Notes: generated by a model not told the origin, from the sequence alone. A stretch of DNA of 64,000 nt from Neopestalotiopsis rosae (GCA_023078685.1 JALGAS010000004.1:1116001-1180000); one strand, 5' to 3'; positions 44,830 to 57,500 are shown, numbered from the stretch's first letter. Made by a program: numbers and translations.

Positions 44830-46179
44830 CTACGGAAGAGTCTTGATATTGTCCAAAAACTGTGGATTTAAGACGGGATTGTGCAGTTCGGCAATGGTCG
44901 ACATGCAAGCCTGCGCTGGGTCGCCGCTCGCCGACAGGCTGCCGCCCCAGTACTCGTTGCCGGGGAACGAGTTGCCGTCCCAGGCGTACGAGACGACCAG
45001 GAGGTGGTCGTCGGCCTTGTCGGCGGGCAGCGGGGCCCCCGGGGACCGGACCGAGAAGACCGCGTCGATGCCGCGCTCGGCCGCCTGGGCCGCCACGCGG
45101 TCGCGCACCGCCTGCGGCACCGTGATGTAGCTAAAGTCGACGGTGCCAATGTCGGGCAGCCTGGCGTCCGCGTCCTCCCAGGCGTCCGAGTCCTCGATCA
45201 CGTCCAGAAACCCTTCAAGGTAGGCCTCGGGCACGCGCGCGACGCCGTGGGGGGACCAGACGCCGAGGCCGAGCCCGACGACGTGGACGTAGGCTTTCTT
45301 GCCGGCCGCCTTGGCGCGGTCCTGGGCCTCGCTCAGGAGCAGCTCAATGGTGATCTTCACGCGCGCCTTGTACATGCTGAGGTTGAAGGGCCGGGCGGCG
45401 TTGGGCTCCTTGCCGAAAAAGTCGGTAAAGATGCGCGTCAGGTCCGGATGCTGCCGCGGCGACCGCACGGGTGGCTTGCAAAAGACGCTGTCCATGCGGT
45501 CGTCGCGCTCAAAGCGCGCGCCCACGAGTCCGACCACGACGCCCCGCGGGATGAAGGTGCCCTCCCGCTGCGGCCGCCCGTGGTTGTAGCGGTTGCCGTC
45601 GTTGATGAAGTAGCTCGGACCGCTCACGCCCAGCAGGCTGCCCAGCATGATCTCGTCGTACGAGAGGTAATACCGGAGCCTGAGGTACTTGCTCGAGACC
45701 TCGGCGTCGGTGCCCACGCGGTCCCACTCCTTCCACAGGGACCCGACGTACCGGCCGTCGCGCAGGATGGTCGAGTCGGAGCCTCCCATGAACTGGAGGG
45801 GCCGCTTCTCCAGCAGCCGGCGCACCTGCTGCTCCCAGGTCCACGAGCCGGCGTCGCCGTACAGGGCCTTTTCCACGGCCGAGCCGTGCTCGCGCTTGTG
45901 GTCCAGGAACTCGTTGACCAGTCCTGGATACCTCTTGTGGACAATGATGCGCGTATCCTTGGCGTCCTGTCTAATCTGGTCCGCGTCAAACTTCTGGATC
46001 TTGTTGTCTTCTACGGGAAGCATGTCGACCAGTCTTTCCATCTCAGCCCGGGACGGGCCATCAGGGGCCATGGGAAGCGGGTAAGGCGCCACTCCTGACA
46101 TTTTGAATCTGAGACGACTCGTTGAGAAAGAAGCCTTGAGTAGATTACCAAAGGGTCTGAAAGTCTTGGAAGTTATCAT
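44830..46179 (-). CDS. Conserved protein of unknown function with mitochondrial presequence (possible DUF4804 family)
   Basis: Single exon, 449 aa. The first in-frame ATG gives MITSKTFRPF, followed by LLKASFSTSRLRF, an acid-free basic amphipathic segment that looks like a mitochondrial targeting peptide. A second ATG at residue 27 (MSGVAPYPLP) would give a cytosolic form. Conserved-looking blocks are RRLLEKRPLQFMGGSDS, SLLGVSGPSYFINDGNRYN, HVVGLGLGVWSP and, near the C terminus, SYAWDGNSFPGNEYWGG with a closing ASGDPAQAC. The last resembles the substrate-loop region of macrodomain-like proteins (AWDGNS and SGDPA), which hints at nucleotide-derivative binding. I associate the whole with a fungal and bacterial DUF (possibly DUF4804) from memory only. 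Function unknown. Confidence 0.78.
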   Translation of the reverse strand: MITSKTFRPFGNLLKASFSTSRLRFKMSGVAPYPLPMAPDGPSRAEMERLVDMLPVEDNKIQKFDADQIRQDAKDTRIIVHKRYPGLVNEFLDHKREHGSAVEKALYGDAGSWTWEQQVRRLLEKRPLQFMGGSDSTILRDGRYVGSLWKEWDRVGTDAEVSSKYLRLRYYLSYDEIMLGSLLGVSGPSYFINDGNRYNHGRPQREGTFIPRGVVVGLVGARFERDDRMDSVFCKPPVRSPRQHPDLTRIFTDFFGKEPNAARPFNLSMYKARVKITIELLLSEAQDRAKAAGKKAYVHVVGLGLGVWSPHGVARVPEAYLEGFLDVIEDSDAWEDADARLPDIGTVDFSYITVPQAVRDRVAAQAAERGIDAVFSVRSPGAPLPADKADDHLLVVSYAWDGNSFPGNEYWGGSLSASGDPAQACMSTIAELHNPVLNPQFLDNIKTLP

Positions 46180-47727
46180 GTGGTTTTTGCAGAGCGGTTG
46201 AGTGAATTGTGGTTGTTGACTCAAACTTACAGACGTTGTAAGCGACTAGATCTTATTTATAGGCAGCAATGGCGGAGTTGAGTGGCTGAGTGGCTGCACC
46301 GTGCATCTTCACATCAGGACTTGTTTACTGCTACAATATTTTTTTAATTGCAGTATATCAACAAGCAACTGTGAATTCACTTGATCTGGGCGACAAAGAG
46401 ACATTTGGCATGATTTGTCGTGTATCAAGAGACAAAGGCGTTGTTTGATGACTCTTTGCCGTCCACATTCATGCAAGTGGATTTGCACTATTACTATGGC
46501 TAGCGCAGATATACAGGATACACAAGGGGATATACAACCACAGCTCCAAACCTGGGCACACAAGAGCTTCACCTTTTATTTCTGCTTGCAATACTCATTT
46601 TGGCCCTTTTATTGCGACGCATCTAACATGTTTCGACCATTGTGCACTTACTTGTCGTCGTTTAAAGACTCGGTCTCGTCAAATGGCGCAGGTATCAACC
46701 CATTGATATTCACGCTTTACCATGCTGTACGAGGTCATTCAACTGCTATATACATAGCTATCACATTTATAGTCTCGTTTACAGACAGCGACTCGACATT
46801 TGGCCCTGACTGGCACAGCAAGTAGCTGTTCCAATATCGGGCCAAGGTCCGAGGCTGCCGATCGCGTCGACCGTGGTCTGTGGTTTGGCTGCTAAGATTA
46901 GGCGGCGCCATGGCTTTCTAGCAAGCCTCAGCTGAGATGAGGTTCGGCATCAAGTCCAACGTGACTGCTAGTACTCCTTGGTCCGGATACTCTCCTTGAA
47001 TAGACTGAGAAAAACATAAATGTAGCAGCACACTTTGAATACAGACTACTAATGGAATCACAGTGGGAAAAGAACATTGAGGTTGAACAGTTAAAAAGTC
47101 CTTTCTATTTGCGGCACTGTCGTCTAGTAGCTGTCGCTATCGGATGAACACCTTGGGTACTCATTCCACAATAGGGTATCATCATGTCTAAAACCGATGG
47201 CTGGCCTTCGCCCTCCGCGCAAAAAACCATGCGATATCTCACAACAAGCGCTATCCAATGGCATCATTTTTTGATGCAGCGCCTCGCTTATCCCATCGTT
47301 GCATAAGCTGTCATCCGTCTTGCTCCATGCCTCATGCAATAAAGTATACCGGAACGCCGGGGCTTTTGTGTCTGATGCGAGAACTCCACCCTTCTCGGCT
47401 TGCCCAATGTCCCAACCCAAGTAAAAAGCAAATAAAAAATGTATAAAAAGTACAGGTATGAAAATGCTGGCCTCTGACAAGAGGAAACGCAGTACGCCGC
47501 CGTTTTCCAAGACATTGAAGTCCATCGGAAGAAGTAATGTGTGGTTTTTCTCCTTGCGTGACGAGAAAGAAGAAAAAAGTTGACATATGAAAAAAATATG
47601 CGTTGGCTTTCGAGGACGAAGTGATATTTAAGATACATGTCGAAAGCTGTTGTGATGCTGATAGTTGTCGTGGATTAGACACAAAGGAATTAGATGTGAA
47701 AGGTGTGATAATTTTTAGTCGGGTGAC
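46180..47727. other. Intergenic
   Basis: No supported gene. Both neighbours run on the minus strand, so the segment holds the promoter of the preceding unknown gene and the PNG1 3' UTR. A 133-codon frame at 47124-47525 has a short hydrophobic stretch but no other support. Confidence 0.5.
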
Positions 47728-49176
47728 TTAAAAGCCTCGCCGCGAGGGATCTTGGGGATCTTGGAATTGTTGGTTCCTGCGACCAGCCTCGCCACGAGCG
47801 GCTACCCATTCGGCGTTACCGCTCTGTCTTCCGGGTTGCTCGACGGGCAGCTTGTGGTCGTCGCTCTGAGGTACCTGGTTTGGCGGTGGGCGCGTGGGAG
47901 GCACCGGCAGTGCCGTTTGCGTTCTAATTGGGAATGATCCTGGGACCATGTTCGTAACAGCTTGCGTGATCGAGGCCAAGACGTAGCCACGGAGTTCTCG
48001 GTCCTCCCTGGCGTCCTCCTTCTCGAGAGCAAAGCGTTGCTCCTTACTCAAGTTGGCTCTCCGCAATTGCTTAATCTCCTGCATAATAAAAAGCATAACA
48101 TCTTCTGGGCATCTCTTGCGCTCGGCGGCGTGTTCGCTCTTCCGCACATATCGGCGAGTGACATCAGTAGCACCCTCGATGCTGAAGGCGACACAGTAGG
48201 ACATTTGCTTGCCCCATCCTTCGGTGTAGAGACGAGGGTTATCCCAGGCCTCTTCGCAGGCGTCGACGTGAATCCAGCGCTGCTGGTGGTCCGAGTATAC
48301 TTCGGTCCAAATGTGGTCCTCGGCATTCCAAACCCATCGTACTCTGCCACCGACTGCTCGGCACAACATGGTAAAGGCATTGGCCCACTCGCCACACCGA
48401 CCTCTCCTCGTCTGCAGCAGTTGCCAAACATCGCTGTATCGTGGAAAGCGCTCGAATGCCCGGCAAACCTGGTTGGAGCACTCGTAAAGCTCAACACGCA
48501 TTGCACCTCGGGCACTCTCCTCAGGAGTTGGTTGAGTCATGCCTCGAGCAATTGTCGGCGCCAGGCACACGGGGCATGGCGGGTTATTGACCCATGTGAA
48601 GAATGTTCGCTTAAACCACCTCAATAATGCGCGGATGACGCAGTCTTGGTGTCCCCATTCAGCTTTCCGACCGTCGCCCATGCTCTCTGCCTGAGCTTGT
48701 AATACCTGGCTCTCCTCTTCGGCCTCGCTGTAGATTCTGTCTAACGGGATAACCTGCAGAGCCTCGTCCAGTAGTCCGGGATTCTCATACTTGGTGGGTG
48801 TTGCAGATAGTGCAATCAGAAGGTTGCGGAACTTGTTTGACTCGCGATCATGAGCCGCGGGCGCTGTAGGAATCAATGGCAAGTGGCGCAATGATGAGTA
48901 CGATGGCGGCATCGGAGGGGCGGCTGAGTAGCCCTGCGATTGACCATGCGCGGTAGTTGGTCTGCTGTGGTTTGGTGAGAAGGGCGAGCCAAGGTTAGAA
49001 TGCGAAGCCGATTCCCTAAGCGCCGGTGACTCTGCCCGCAACCTGTCGGCACGCTGTTGTCGCAAGTCATTCATACGTCTTGTGCTCATGAGCTGCTCAA
49101 ACTGAGCAGTTAGTCCCTTCGCCCAGTCATCGCCATAATCGCCACCCTGGTTCTGGGGTGTCCGGCTGCCGTCCAT
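47728..49176 (-). CDS. PNG1: Peptide:N-glycanase-like transglutaminase-fold protein (Png1)
   Basis: Single exon, 482 aa from the first ATG ([10 protein letters not shown]). The core is a transglutaminase-like domain with a zinc site C201-C204 and C233-C238 and the triad C261 (GRCGEWAN), H288 (EDHIWTEV) and D305 (WIHVDACE). The C-to-H and H-to-D spacings of 27 and 17 residues equal those I recall for yeast Png1. The N-terminal 100 residues are disordered (Ser/Pro/Gln rich) and the C-terminal 80 are Pro/Gln rich. There is no PUB or PAW domain. Png1 strips N-glycans from misfolded glycoproteins during ER-associated degradation. The Neurospora orthologue has been reported to be enzymatically inactive but essential for polarity, so activity here is not guaranteed. 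Confidence 0.94.
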   Translation of the reverse strand: MDGSRTPQNQGGDYGDDWAKGLTAQFEQLMSTRRMNDLRQQRADRLRAESPALRESASHSNLGSPFSPNHSRPTTAHGQSQGYSAAPPMPPSYSSLRHLPLIPTAPAAHDRESNKFRNLLIALSATPTKYENPGLLDEALQVIPLDRIYSEAEEESQVLQAQAESMGDGRKAEWGHQDCVIRALLRWFKRTFFTWVNNPPCPVCLAPTIARGMTQPTPEESARGAMRVELYECSNQVCRAFERFPRYSDVWQLLQTRRGRCGEWANAFTMLCRAVGGRVRWVWNAEDHIWTEVYSDHQQRWIHVDACEEAWDNPRLYTEGWGKQMSYCVAFSIEGATDVTRRYVRKSEHAAERKRCPEDVMLFIMQEIKQLRRANLSKEQRFALEKEDAREDRELRGYVLASITQAVTNMVPGSFPIRTQTALPVPPTRPPPNQVPQSDDHKLPVEQPGRQSGNAEWVAARGEAGRRNQQFQDPQDPSRRGF

Positions 49177-50937
49177 TGTGATGGTATTGGTCAAAGTTAT
49201 ATAGTAGTGTGGTGATAATTGATCTCAGTAACGACTGTCGAGGTTTTAAGAATTGGCAAATGCCACGCCGCAGCAGATGACTACCAAATGGCAACAATTA
49301 CCACAGCGTTCGAGGCCGTGAAGAACAGTCGAGACCAGTGGGCGTGATGTGGTCGGTGGAAATGGCTGCGCGGCGAACAAAAATCAGGCTGGTATGGCCT
49401 AGCCGGTCCTTGTTATCTCCCCAAAGGTTGCATTCATTCGTATGTGCCAGCCGAGGTCTTCTAGTTGAGGAAGAGTAGGTGATGAATTATCCGAAGCCTG
49501 GTCCTCCACGAATTAACAAACAGTCGAATCGTCGTCGTCGGTGTCGTCAATAGTTGAAGTCGGTGGGTTGACGAGGTATAAAGGAGCGACAGAACAGGTC
49601 GGATGGTCGGCGAGGATGGATAATTTGGTCGTCGATGGGTTTATTTGGTATGGATGGGGAATGTAGGTGTGAAGAGGGAGAAAAGAGAGGTTTCTAGGCA
49701 GGCCACGACGACCTCTCAACGGGGGCAGGGGACCGTTACGTAGCAAAGAAAAGAGCACGGTAAATGGGGGAGGGGGGGTCCTGTCCTTTACAGCAAGCAG
49801 GGTTTCAAGGAGGAAAACGATTATTAGATGAATAGAGTCTGTGTGGACACGAGTGGATGGCGAGGTTGCGTGGACCTGTCCGGCTTGGGAGATGGGGAGA
49901 TGGGGGTGTGACGGGGGTGGTCGTGGTCGCAGTGCGTAAGGTAGTTTAGTTGGTGGTGCGAGGATCACTGGGGACAGGCAGGACAGGACAGGACCGACCA
50001 GCCATGAGGACGAAGACGAGGACGAGGACGAGGACGTGGAACCCCCATTAGGACTGGGACGGAGGTACGTGGCGCTACATGGCTGCATACTGCCCGAGAG
50101 AGCGGCAGAGCGGCAGCCTAAGCCCACTGCTCAGAGCCAATCTCGGTGATGCAGAGCGCTGGCAGCAGTGGTGCGCCCTCGCTGAACAGGTACATCAAAT
50201 ACAATATATCCCTTGCAGCAGACATTCAATTGATTTGCCCGGAGCTACCAACCCAAGTTAGATATGCCGAATAGGTCAGACCTTCTACTACTACCTCGTA
50301 CACAGCGACCAGATATCTGTAATGAATTTCTCTTTGGGAAAATTAGAAAATTCACTGAGCAAATGCAATGGACTAGGTATGCACATTCGTAGCTACCTTC
50401 CTTACTGCTGTCTAGGCGCTTCGCAAGATCCATGGGGCAAATAGACAGACATTCAGCACAGCCAGCCAGCCTAAACCTGTTCATGTCAGGCCAGGCAGAC
50501 AGACAAGAGACCATCCATCCATACATCCAAGCAACAAAAAAGAAGAAGAAGAAAATTGATAAAACATTTGCTGCAGCAGACACTCGACAGACAGACAGGA
50601 ACATGAATGGCCCCAGACAGATCCCAGGGTGGGCTCCCTTAGAATTTGGAGGGAACGCGCGTCTTCTGGCATGAGCGGTCCAATCAGCAGGCACGAAAGT
50701 TCAAGTGTGCCTGAGGCCGGCACAGTACCTACTACCAAAGCAGCCAGAGGACCGGGATTTGGCACAAGGCGCACGCTGCTGCTGGCTGCTGTGCATTTTT
50801 GGATGGGGTGGGTCAGAGCTGGATGGGACATGGCATGGGGATTTGGGGCTGGGCTTGGTCTTGGCATTTTCATTGTCTTCCAGTCGTCCATTCTCTGCTT
50901 TCGCTAATAACAGTAACAGTGCGGTTCGAGTCAATGA

Positions 50938-50972
50938 GCTCCAGCTCGCCAGCAGCCAGCAGCCAGCAGCTT
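50938..50972. repeat. CCAGCAG-rich tandem array
   Basis: Three to four tandem copies of the heptamer CCAGCAG in a CAGC-rich stretch. Its reverse complement recurs near 52210-52262, about 1.25 kb downstream, so the two could pair. Confidence 0.7.
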
Positions 50973-52209
50973 ACCTTGGGTTGCCAGCTTCCAGTCGTCC
51001 ACTCCAGTCCAGCTCAGCACTTGCCCCCGAACACTGCTACCTTGGGATAGGTGCAGAGTTTGGCGCAAAATGAGGAACCCAGATGTTCTTTATGCGTAGC
51101 GTAGTACTGCGCTAAACCAAGGTAAACTTATTATAGCTGCCGCGGTGGTAGGGGGATTAAAATGTAGTTTAGCAGCGAGCAGCAACTAAAGATATCTGGT
51201 AAGTGGACCGGCCGTCGCCTCTGTTTCTAGTGGCATCGTCCGCGTCTGGTCCTCCCGTCCGAGGTCTTTGCCCGGACCACCCCCGGCTGTCCTATTTCCC
51301 AAGACCCTCCATGGAAGCACCCAAAAAAGATTGATTGTACACACATTGCGGCACTACTCACGCACACTCTGGTATCTGATATGCGTACCACATACATGCA
51401 TTACAAGCCGACAGCAGTCAAACGACACAGTATACTACATTTACATACGCACATGTCCACTGATCAGCAGCCAGCTCTGTTCGAATTAGGGACACACTGC
51501 TGACAATCTTTGTCAGCTGGGCGTGCGCAAGCCTGATGGACGTTTGCGACCAGGTTGACGACTACACTTCCGCCAATCTGACCTAATTCGGACATTTAGG
51601 TTCTTGGCAGAGGAAAAGGTATACGCATGCTACCAGGCAGCGTCCACGAATAGAGAAGGCAAACAGAAAAGTAGGAGACACCGACAAGAAACTGTTTCTT
51701 CGTGCACGTTTTACCACTACAGAGCAGAGCGCACGACATACCTACTGGAGTAAGAGTGTGTTTCTGTGTACAGGTGCAATGAACTCGGCTATGTAGGGGC
51801 AAGTCTCGAGCGCAGCAGCTGTCTGTCCTTGCTGTATGTACAGCACGCACGAGCGCTCTGGAAGAGAAGAAAGAAGTTACAGACATGTTGCAGCAGAAAA
51901 TGTATGCAGAACATGTATCACCGGGGATATACCCACCTCAATCGACCCATACCCTGTAGACGAAACGCCAACTCGGGGGTTTCGCTGCTGCAGGGAGAGG
52001 CGATGACGAGGCGCGGCCTTGGATCGACCGCTGGCAAGTGGCTGAGGGCCTTGAGACTTGCCTTTCCGGGTTTAGCTGGCTCCAGTGGCCCCCTCGGCGG
52101 CTCAATGACCCTCAGTGGCCCTGAAGAAGTGGGCAGCACTGGACCTGGCACCTTGGGTTAAAGGGAAAGTGTCTGGGCAGAAGCAGTGCTTGGCACCAGG
52201 AAAGAGCGT

Positions 52210-52262
52210 GTGAGGCTGCTGCTGGCCGAGCTGGCTGTTAGCTGCTGGCTGCTGGGTGCTGG
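52210..52262. repeat. CTGCTGG-rich inverted partner
   Basis: Imperfect CTGCTGG repeats, in inverted orientation relative to the array at 50938-50972. Confidence 0.65.
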
Positions 52263-53352
52263 TACACGCCTGGCCTCTGACGAATTGAAGTGGTTCGTTT
52301 CCACTTGGCCTGGCTCCACCTTCTGCTCTCTCTGTCTCCATTTCGAGGTCCCTTTTTAACTCTTCCCTCCAAAGAAACTATGGCTGAATTCGTCATGCTT
52401 TGCGATGCTCCATAGTCGTGTCCAGTGTGTCCTCTTTTGTGTATAATTTTCTCTTCCCATTCTCTTTGTTACGTTGGTGTTGCGTCGCCCGCCAATGCCG
52501 CTATTACATACACAGTACGTATGCACGCTGTGAATCCAATTTTATTATGCTGGCACTATTGCTGTACGCATCACATCATCGAGATATGCCGACATTGTCT
52601 AGCCAATCGTATTGATTCCTTTTCCAATAATGCTCAAGTATACCCATGTTCTCACGTACGACTTTTTTTTTTTGTACATGGTATTTTTCAACTCAAATTT
52701 GCTCTAGATACCTGGGCATCGTGTAAAAGTTCCGAGCAGTTTTCCGCTCCGCGCTTCGTTCCTCCGAGGCTTCGGGAGCGACTGCTTCTTGCCTCCCACA
52801 TCGCGAACGGCATCGTGGGGCGGGCTTGTCAATATACAGCAGTGGATATCATCATGGTAACATCAACAGAGGCAGCAGTAATTATTGAAGTTCAGCAAGC
52901 CACATCCCATCCGGGGCTCCTCTACAGCGCAAATGTTGAAATCTCTGCTTAGGTAATACAAGAATCTCACGGCTGACGTCCAGCCAGGCAAAGTCCACAG
53001 CCCGTTCATTGTCTTGGCTGGTCCCACTGCCATGACTTTTGGCTTCCTCCAATTACTATACTACACAATATGTCGTGGATACGATATACAGATATGTTTG
53101 ACATGCCAAACAATCCTACATCAATCAGCTTGCGGTAATAGCACTACCGTGTCGTTCAGCATCGCTATTGTTTCAACTTGTTCGGTACAGCAGACGAAAC
53201 GTGAACTGCAGATCCCCAGCATTCTGACCCTGCTAGCACACAGCTCGGCTCCTTACCGACCCGACCTATTTTACAACGATTAGCCCTTCGAAAGACTTAC
53301 GTTTGCTGTTGGACGATCGCCATGGCTGCCAAACATGATCGTGTTCGTGTCT

Positions 53353-53376
53353 TGTCTGTCTGTCTGTCTGTCTGTG
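53353..53376. repeat. TGTC tetranucleotide microsatellite
   Basis: About five perfect TGTC/GTCT units. Short CAGA runs (the complementary motif) lie near 50447, 50489 and 50588. Confidence 0.85.
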
Positions 53377-54309
53377 CGGTTTTTATGATACGCACAGTAC
53401 GTATGCACAAGAACAGTCAAGTCACACCTAAACTGGGTCGTTGGTCTGATAAGCTTAATCGTCTCGTGTACTCCGAGAGAGCTGCTCGCAGCATGACGCG
53501 GCAACTCAGACACTGGAGCCGGTCAAGTGGTCATCCTCATTTCGAGGTTGCCAAGGCCCATGATCGCCCTTCAAGTTTACGTTGCTCTCTTGTTCATGAT
53601 CACGATGAGACCCGAATCCAGATCATTCATCTGGATACAATTAAATTATTGTCAATTGTTGTGCAATATGTCTCTCGCAGCTGTCTACGTACGCTGAAGT
53701 CAATGACAAATGGTGACAAATGCCAGAGGGGGGAACTTCATCTAATGATACGAGGCAATATTAACCTTGATTGAGGGATGGAGCCTCAAAAGTCAAATAC
53801 ATGGTTTTAATACAGAGAGCACTCCACGCCAATTGAATCACTGAGCATTCCACCTCAAGCATCTTACCCACGGAAATAAAAAAGACACGAATCCATGGGT
53901 AATGTTGAAAAGGTCCTTGCACGTTTACTCAGCAAGCCGATCTTTGTTACTTGTGCCTAATAACTACTGCTGAAGTTCTCGAAGAACCAGACCCGTCGCG
54001 CCGGCACTCGCCCAGATTCAGGTCCTAGTTCCCTTCCTTCGAAAGTTCCGGTCGCAAGGGACGTCGATCACGTGGGATGGGCTGAGTATTTTAGTGTTTT
54101 AGGGCCCGTTTTGCTTGCGCGTCCACCACCCCTTCCAATATGCAGCTGCCCAGGGCCGGCCAATTATAACACGCCGATCACAAAGGCTACCGACGCACGA
54201 CTTTCAAGATCCGTGGTTCCGGTGCTGGCAACAAGAATGGTTGATGATCTGATGTGTACTATTATGTCTACCCACCGCTGCCTACCGTACTTACACTGCG
54301 AAAAAGGTG

Positions 54310-54573
54310 GTAAGTGTCATATTGTACGTAAGGCGAGCAACTGATGGATTGTGTTTCTCATACTCTCTAGGTGCTAAAAGTCTTTAGAGCTGACCACTGA
54401 CTCCCCTGACTCTAAACTCAAAACCCGTGATCGGGTGGCGGATGAGAGCTTGGCATCCAGCGGAATAGTACCATAGGATTGAGAAAGGCTTGAATCTACC
54501 TAATTATCATCAAGTGTAAGTTCTCATGCCTAGTTCGTCCCAATGATTCGGAACGAATAATCGCGCTTTGCAG
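54310..54573 (+). other. Two intron-like segments, possible spliced non-coding transcript
   Basis: Segment 54310-54370 (61 nt) runs from GTAAGT to CTCTAG with a CTGAT branch-like site, and 54516-54573 (58 nt) runs from GTAAGT to TTGCAG. Both have the length typical of real introns in this window. The 145-nt stretch between them has stops in all three frames, so any spliced product would be non-coding here. Evidence is limited to splice consensus. Confidence 0.25.
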
Positions 54574-57500
54574 GTTGTATTGTGACAGTACAGCCTTGTC
54601 TCTTCTTAGCATCTACTGTGCATACAATGTGAATGGTACCATTACTGTCGCCAACATCAGCGCGCACTATGCTCAGTTCCATCTGTGGGTTGCTTCAAGA
54701 TGCTCAAGTCTACGGCATACCAAGGTCTCCATGCTTACTTATACTTTCAATGAGATCAATTCGGCCTTCCACTGCAATCGATCATAATAAAGATCATATA
54801 GCCATGATTTAGCTATTTCGATCGGTATCAATCAACCGAGCCGTGCTAAGCTTTCTCAAAGGCATGAATTTGTATATTTGCCTTGTTTAAAGATCCGCGG
54901 CACGTACCGAATTCAACACTCTTCAAAGCATCTCTTCCACCCGGTAGAAGCAACCGTAAAATACAGTATCTATGCGCTTCATGCACTGCGCCCAGGTTGA
55001 GGCCTCGAGGTCCGGAAACATGCCGGGCTTTTTCGCCGGCGCTGAAAAAATCTCCTATACTCATGTGTGCACTTACACAGCCACGGAGGGAAATGGAATT
55101 GCAAGGCGTTAAACCTTTGGTATAGAGTACGTTGCTAGCACCGCGCCGGGCCCGGCAGTGAGCGAGATGAGTCGCAAGATTCTGCTTCACTGGCGTCTAA
55201 GGAAATGTGTGACACTATTAGAACCCACATTGAATTGCTATTGATCCCAGTTCTACAGAACCATGAAAAAAAGACATCATATCATGAAGATCAGGCTGAA
55301 CCCAGGCACACTGGCAGGGCTACCGAACGACACATCGTGCGACCAAGGACAAGAAAATTAGAATAAAATAAAAAGAAACACTTCACTACGAGTTACACTA
55401 AAGGAACGGTGGGGGCCAAAAGACACGCCGCCGCGGCTCCACATGCTGCGCTTCTTTTTTAAATTTTTCTTTTTTATTCCCTTTCCCTTTCTTAGCCTGT
55501 CCACTTTCTCGGGACGCGCGTCTCTTCCTCCTCTTCCCACGAGGCAACTTGGCACCACACACACACTTGAAAGGACACCAAGAAGCACTGGCCAGACCCG
55601 TGCCGTAGCTTCACCTAAGAATCTGGGGCGCTGGGCAAGGCGGCCTTGGCAATGAACCCAAAAAAAAGAGCAAACAGAGGGCCAGAGAGCCAAAGGGCTC
55701 ACAATGAAAGTAAAAAAAGACCCCTTTCTGTCCACAGCGTCGTTTTTTCCCTCTCGGCGATGATCTTCATGACGGCAGCGGGCTGCGGGCTATACATACG
55801 TTAGACGGTTCCACTGTCGTCGTCGTGCTTCATTACCGACCGGCTTGGCGGCTACCGGGAGAAGAGGGAACAAGGGGAGAGACTAGAACTAGCAACGACA
55901 TGTCACATACGGAATGCTCGCTCTTATTGTTTTGTCCTTTGACACTAACTAGTAAGAGGGAGCTGTTGGTCCCGGCTTTCTTGAGTCGTGGGTCAGTCAA
56001 CAGCGAGAAAGAGAGACACGCACTTTGGAACCGCGTATGTGTTCAGCGGTCGGGCCCTCTTGATATTGTATGAGTTTTGCGACATCTCTTATCATCTACT
56101 ATGATAGAACCAGACCAATATAGCCATGGGTTTTGGTCATGGTATAACTACTGTATATCCATACGCTACAGGTATGGTAGGTCCGACAACGACCATGTAC
56201 ACCTTATTTCTCGGCGGCTGCCCGGCGACTGCTTGTTGCCTGTACATTAACATGATCAGATGAACTGGTCATAGTCCGCCTGATAAGACATCCTCTTTGC
56301 TCATTTGCTCAGAAAAGCTTATACCGTGGTATTGTCAGAGGAGGTGCTTGCTCGTGTCATGCGCATTCTTGCATAAAGTCGTAATCTAGGCACCTGAAGC
56401 TGTCTGCAGTAGCATGCCTTTCTATCTCTTTCACATACCTAGGATTCTCCCCCCAAAGTACGGTTTCGTTTGCGCTTGGATCTTTTCTCTTCCACTCTAC
56501 TACCCTACGCAATCACATCCCAGGGTCACATCCGGTTTGTCTCAACCGAGCATAGCCACCTGTCCGCAACGGTAGTGAAGCTGTCTACCTGACTACCTAC
56601 CCGTGGGGGACCGGGACTATTGTACATAGTATGATGGCTGCGCATTTCATGGTCCCATTGTTAGGGAAGAGGCATATATCTCGGCATGAAGCAAATTAAT
56701 TGGCAGCCTGGCCTGCCCAGAAGCCAGCCAAGCTTTTTTCCCTCTGCACTGCGAGTCACACTCCTTTCAATGATCCCAAGCGGTGACCCCATCGGAGCCT
56801 CCCAACTGGTAGTTTCCCTAACGTGGGTTTTCTCCACCTCTTCCGTCGTGTGTATACGCGTCCCCGGGGAGAACGAATCACCGCGCTTTGTCTCAACTCC
56901 TCCCATAGTAGCAACGAGGTGTGGCAATTTGGCTGACCATACGAAGCAGCCAATGCTACGACGATATTGCAGGAATGATACTCTCTTCCCAGCACGCCAC
57001 AGACAAATCTCAAATGGCCGACTCATGATTGAGGACCGTGGGCTTTGGCAAGACTCCATAAAATAAGGATATATTCGTAGGCGGTCCCATACAATGGCGT
57101 GTCAAATTCTTTCCTTGCACTATATAAGCCACGTTTAATTGTACTTACCAGAAGGACCCGGCTTACGAAGCACAAGGCGCTGTCCATGAGAATGGTAGCT
57201 CAAATTTGCTCGCGTGCTCGAGAGGTAAGAGCACAAGTACGATACATGTAGACCCACGAGAGAAGGGAAGGCAAGTAAACGGTTATCGCTTGTGCCAACA
57301 CACAGATTCTTGTCTCTGCTTCGGCAGTGACGTTACTCGAGACTTCTTGACAGACTCCAGGTCCCTTCAAAGCATCGTATGAGGCAAAATCGAATATACA
57401 TCATCACTAGTGGGTGGCTTAGGTGTGGCTTTGAGTTGATATAAAATACACATGCCTGGGAACTAATTAGCTTCAGATTCGGCACATCCATAGTACTCAA

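Noticed and set aside
47124..47525. 133-codon minus-strand frame with a hydrophobic segment
   Set aside because: It lies in the PNG1 3' region, overlaps other chance frames and shows no conserved features.
49513..50127. 204-codon minus-strand Ser/Pro-rich frame
   Set aside because: The low-complexity pyrimidine tract upstream of PNG1 reads open by composition. It is better explained as promoter/5' UTR.
50920..50960. GGTTCGAGTC, another B-box-like sequence
   Set aside because: No T-stem complementarity and no tRNA fold around it.
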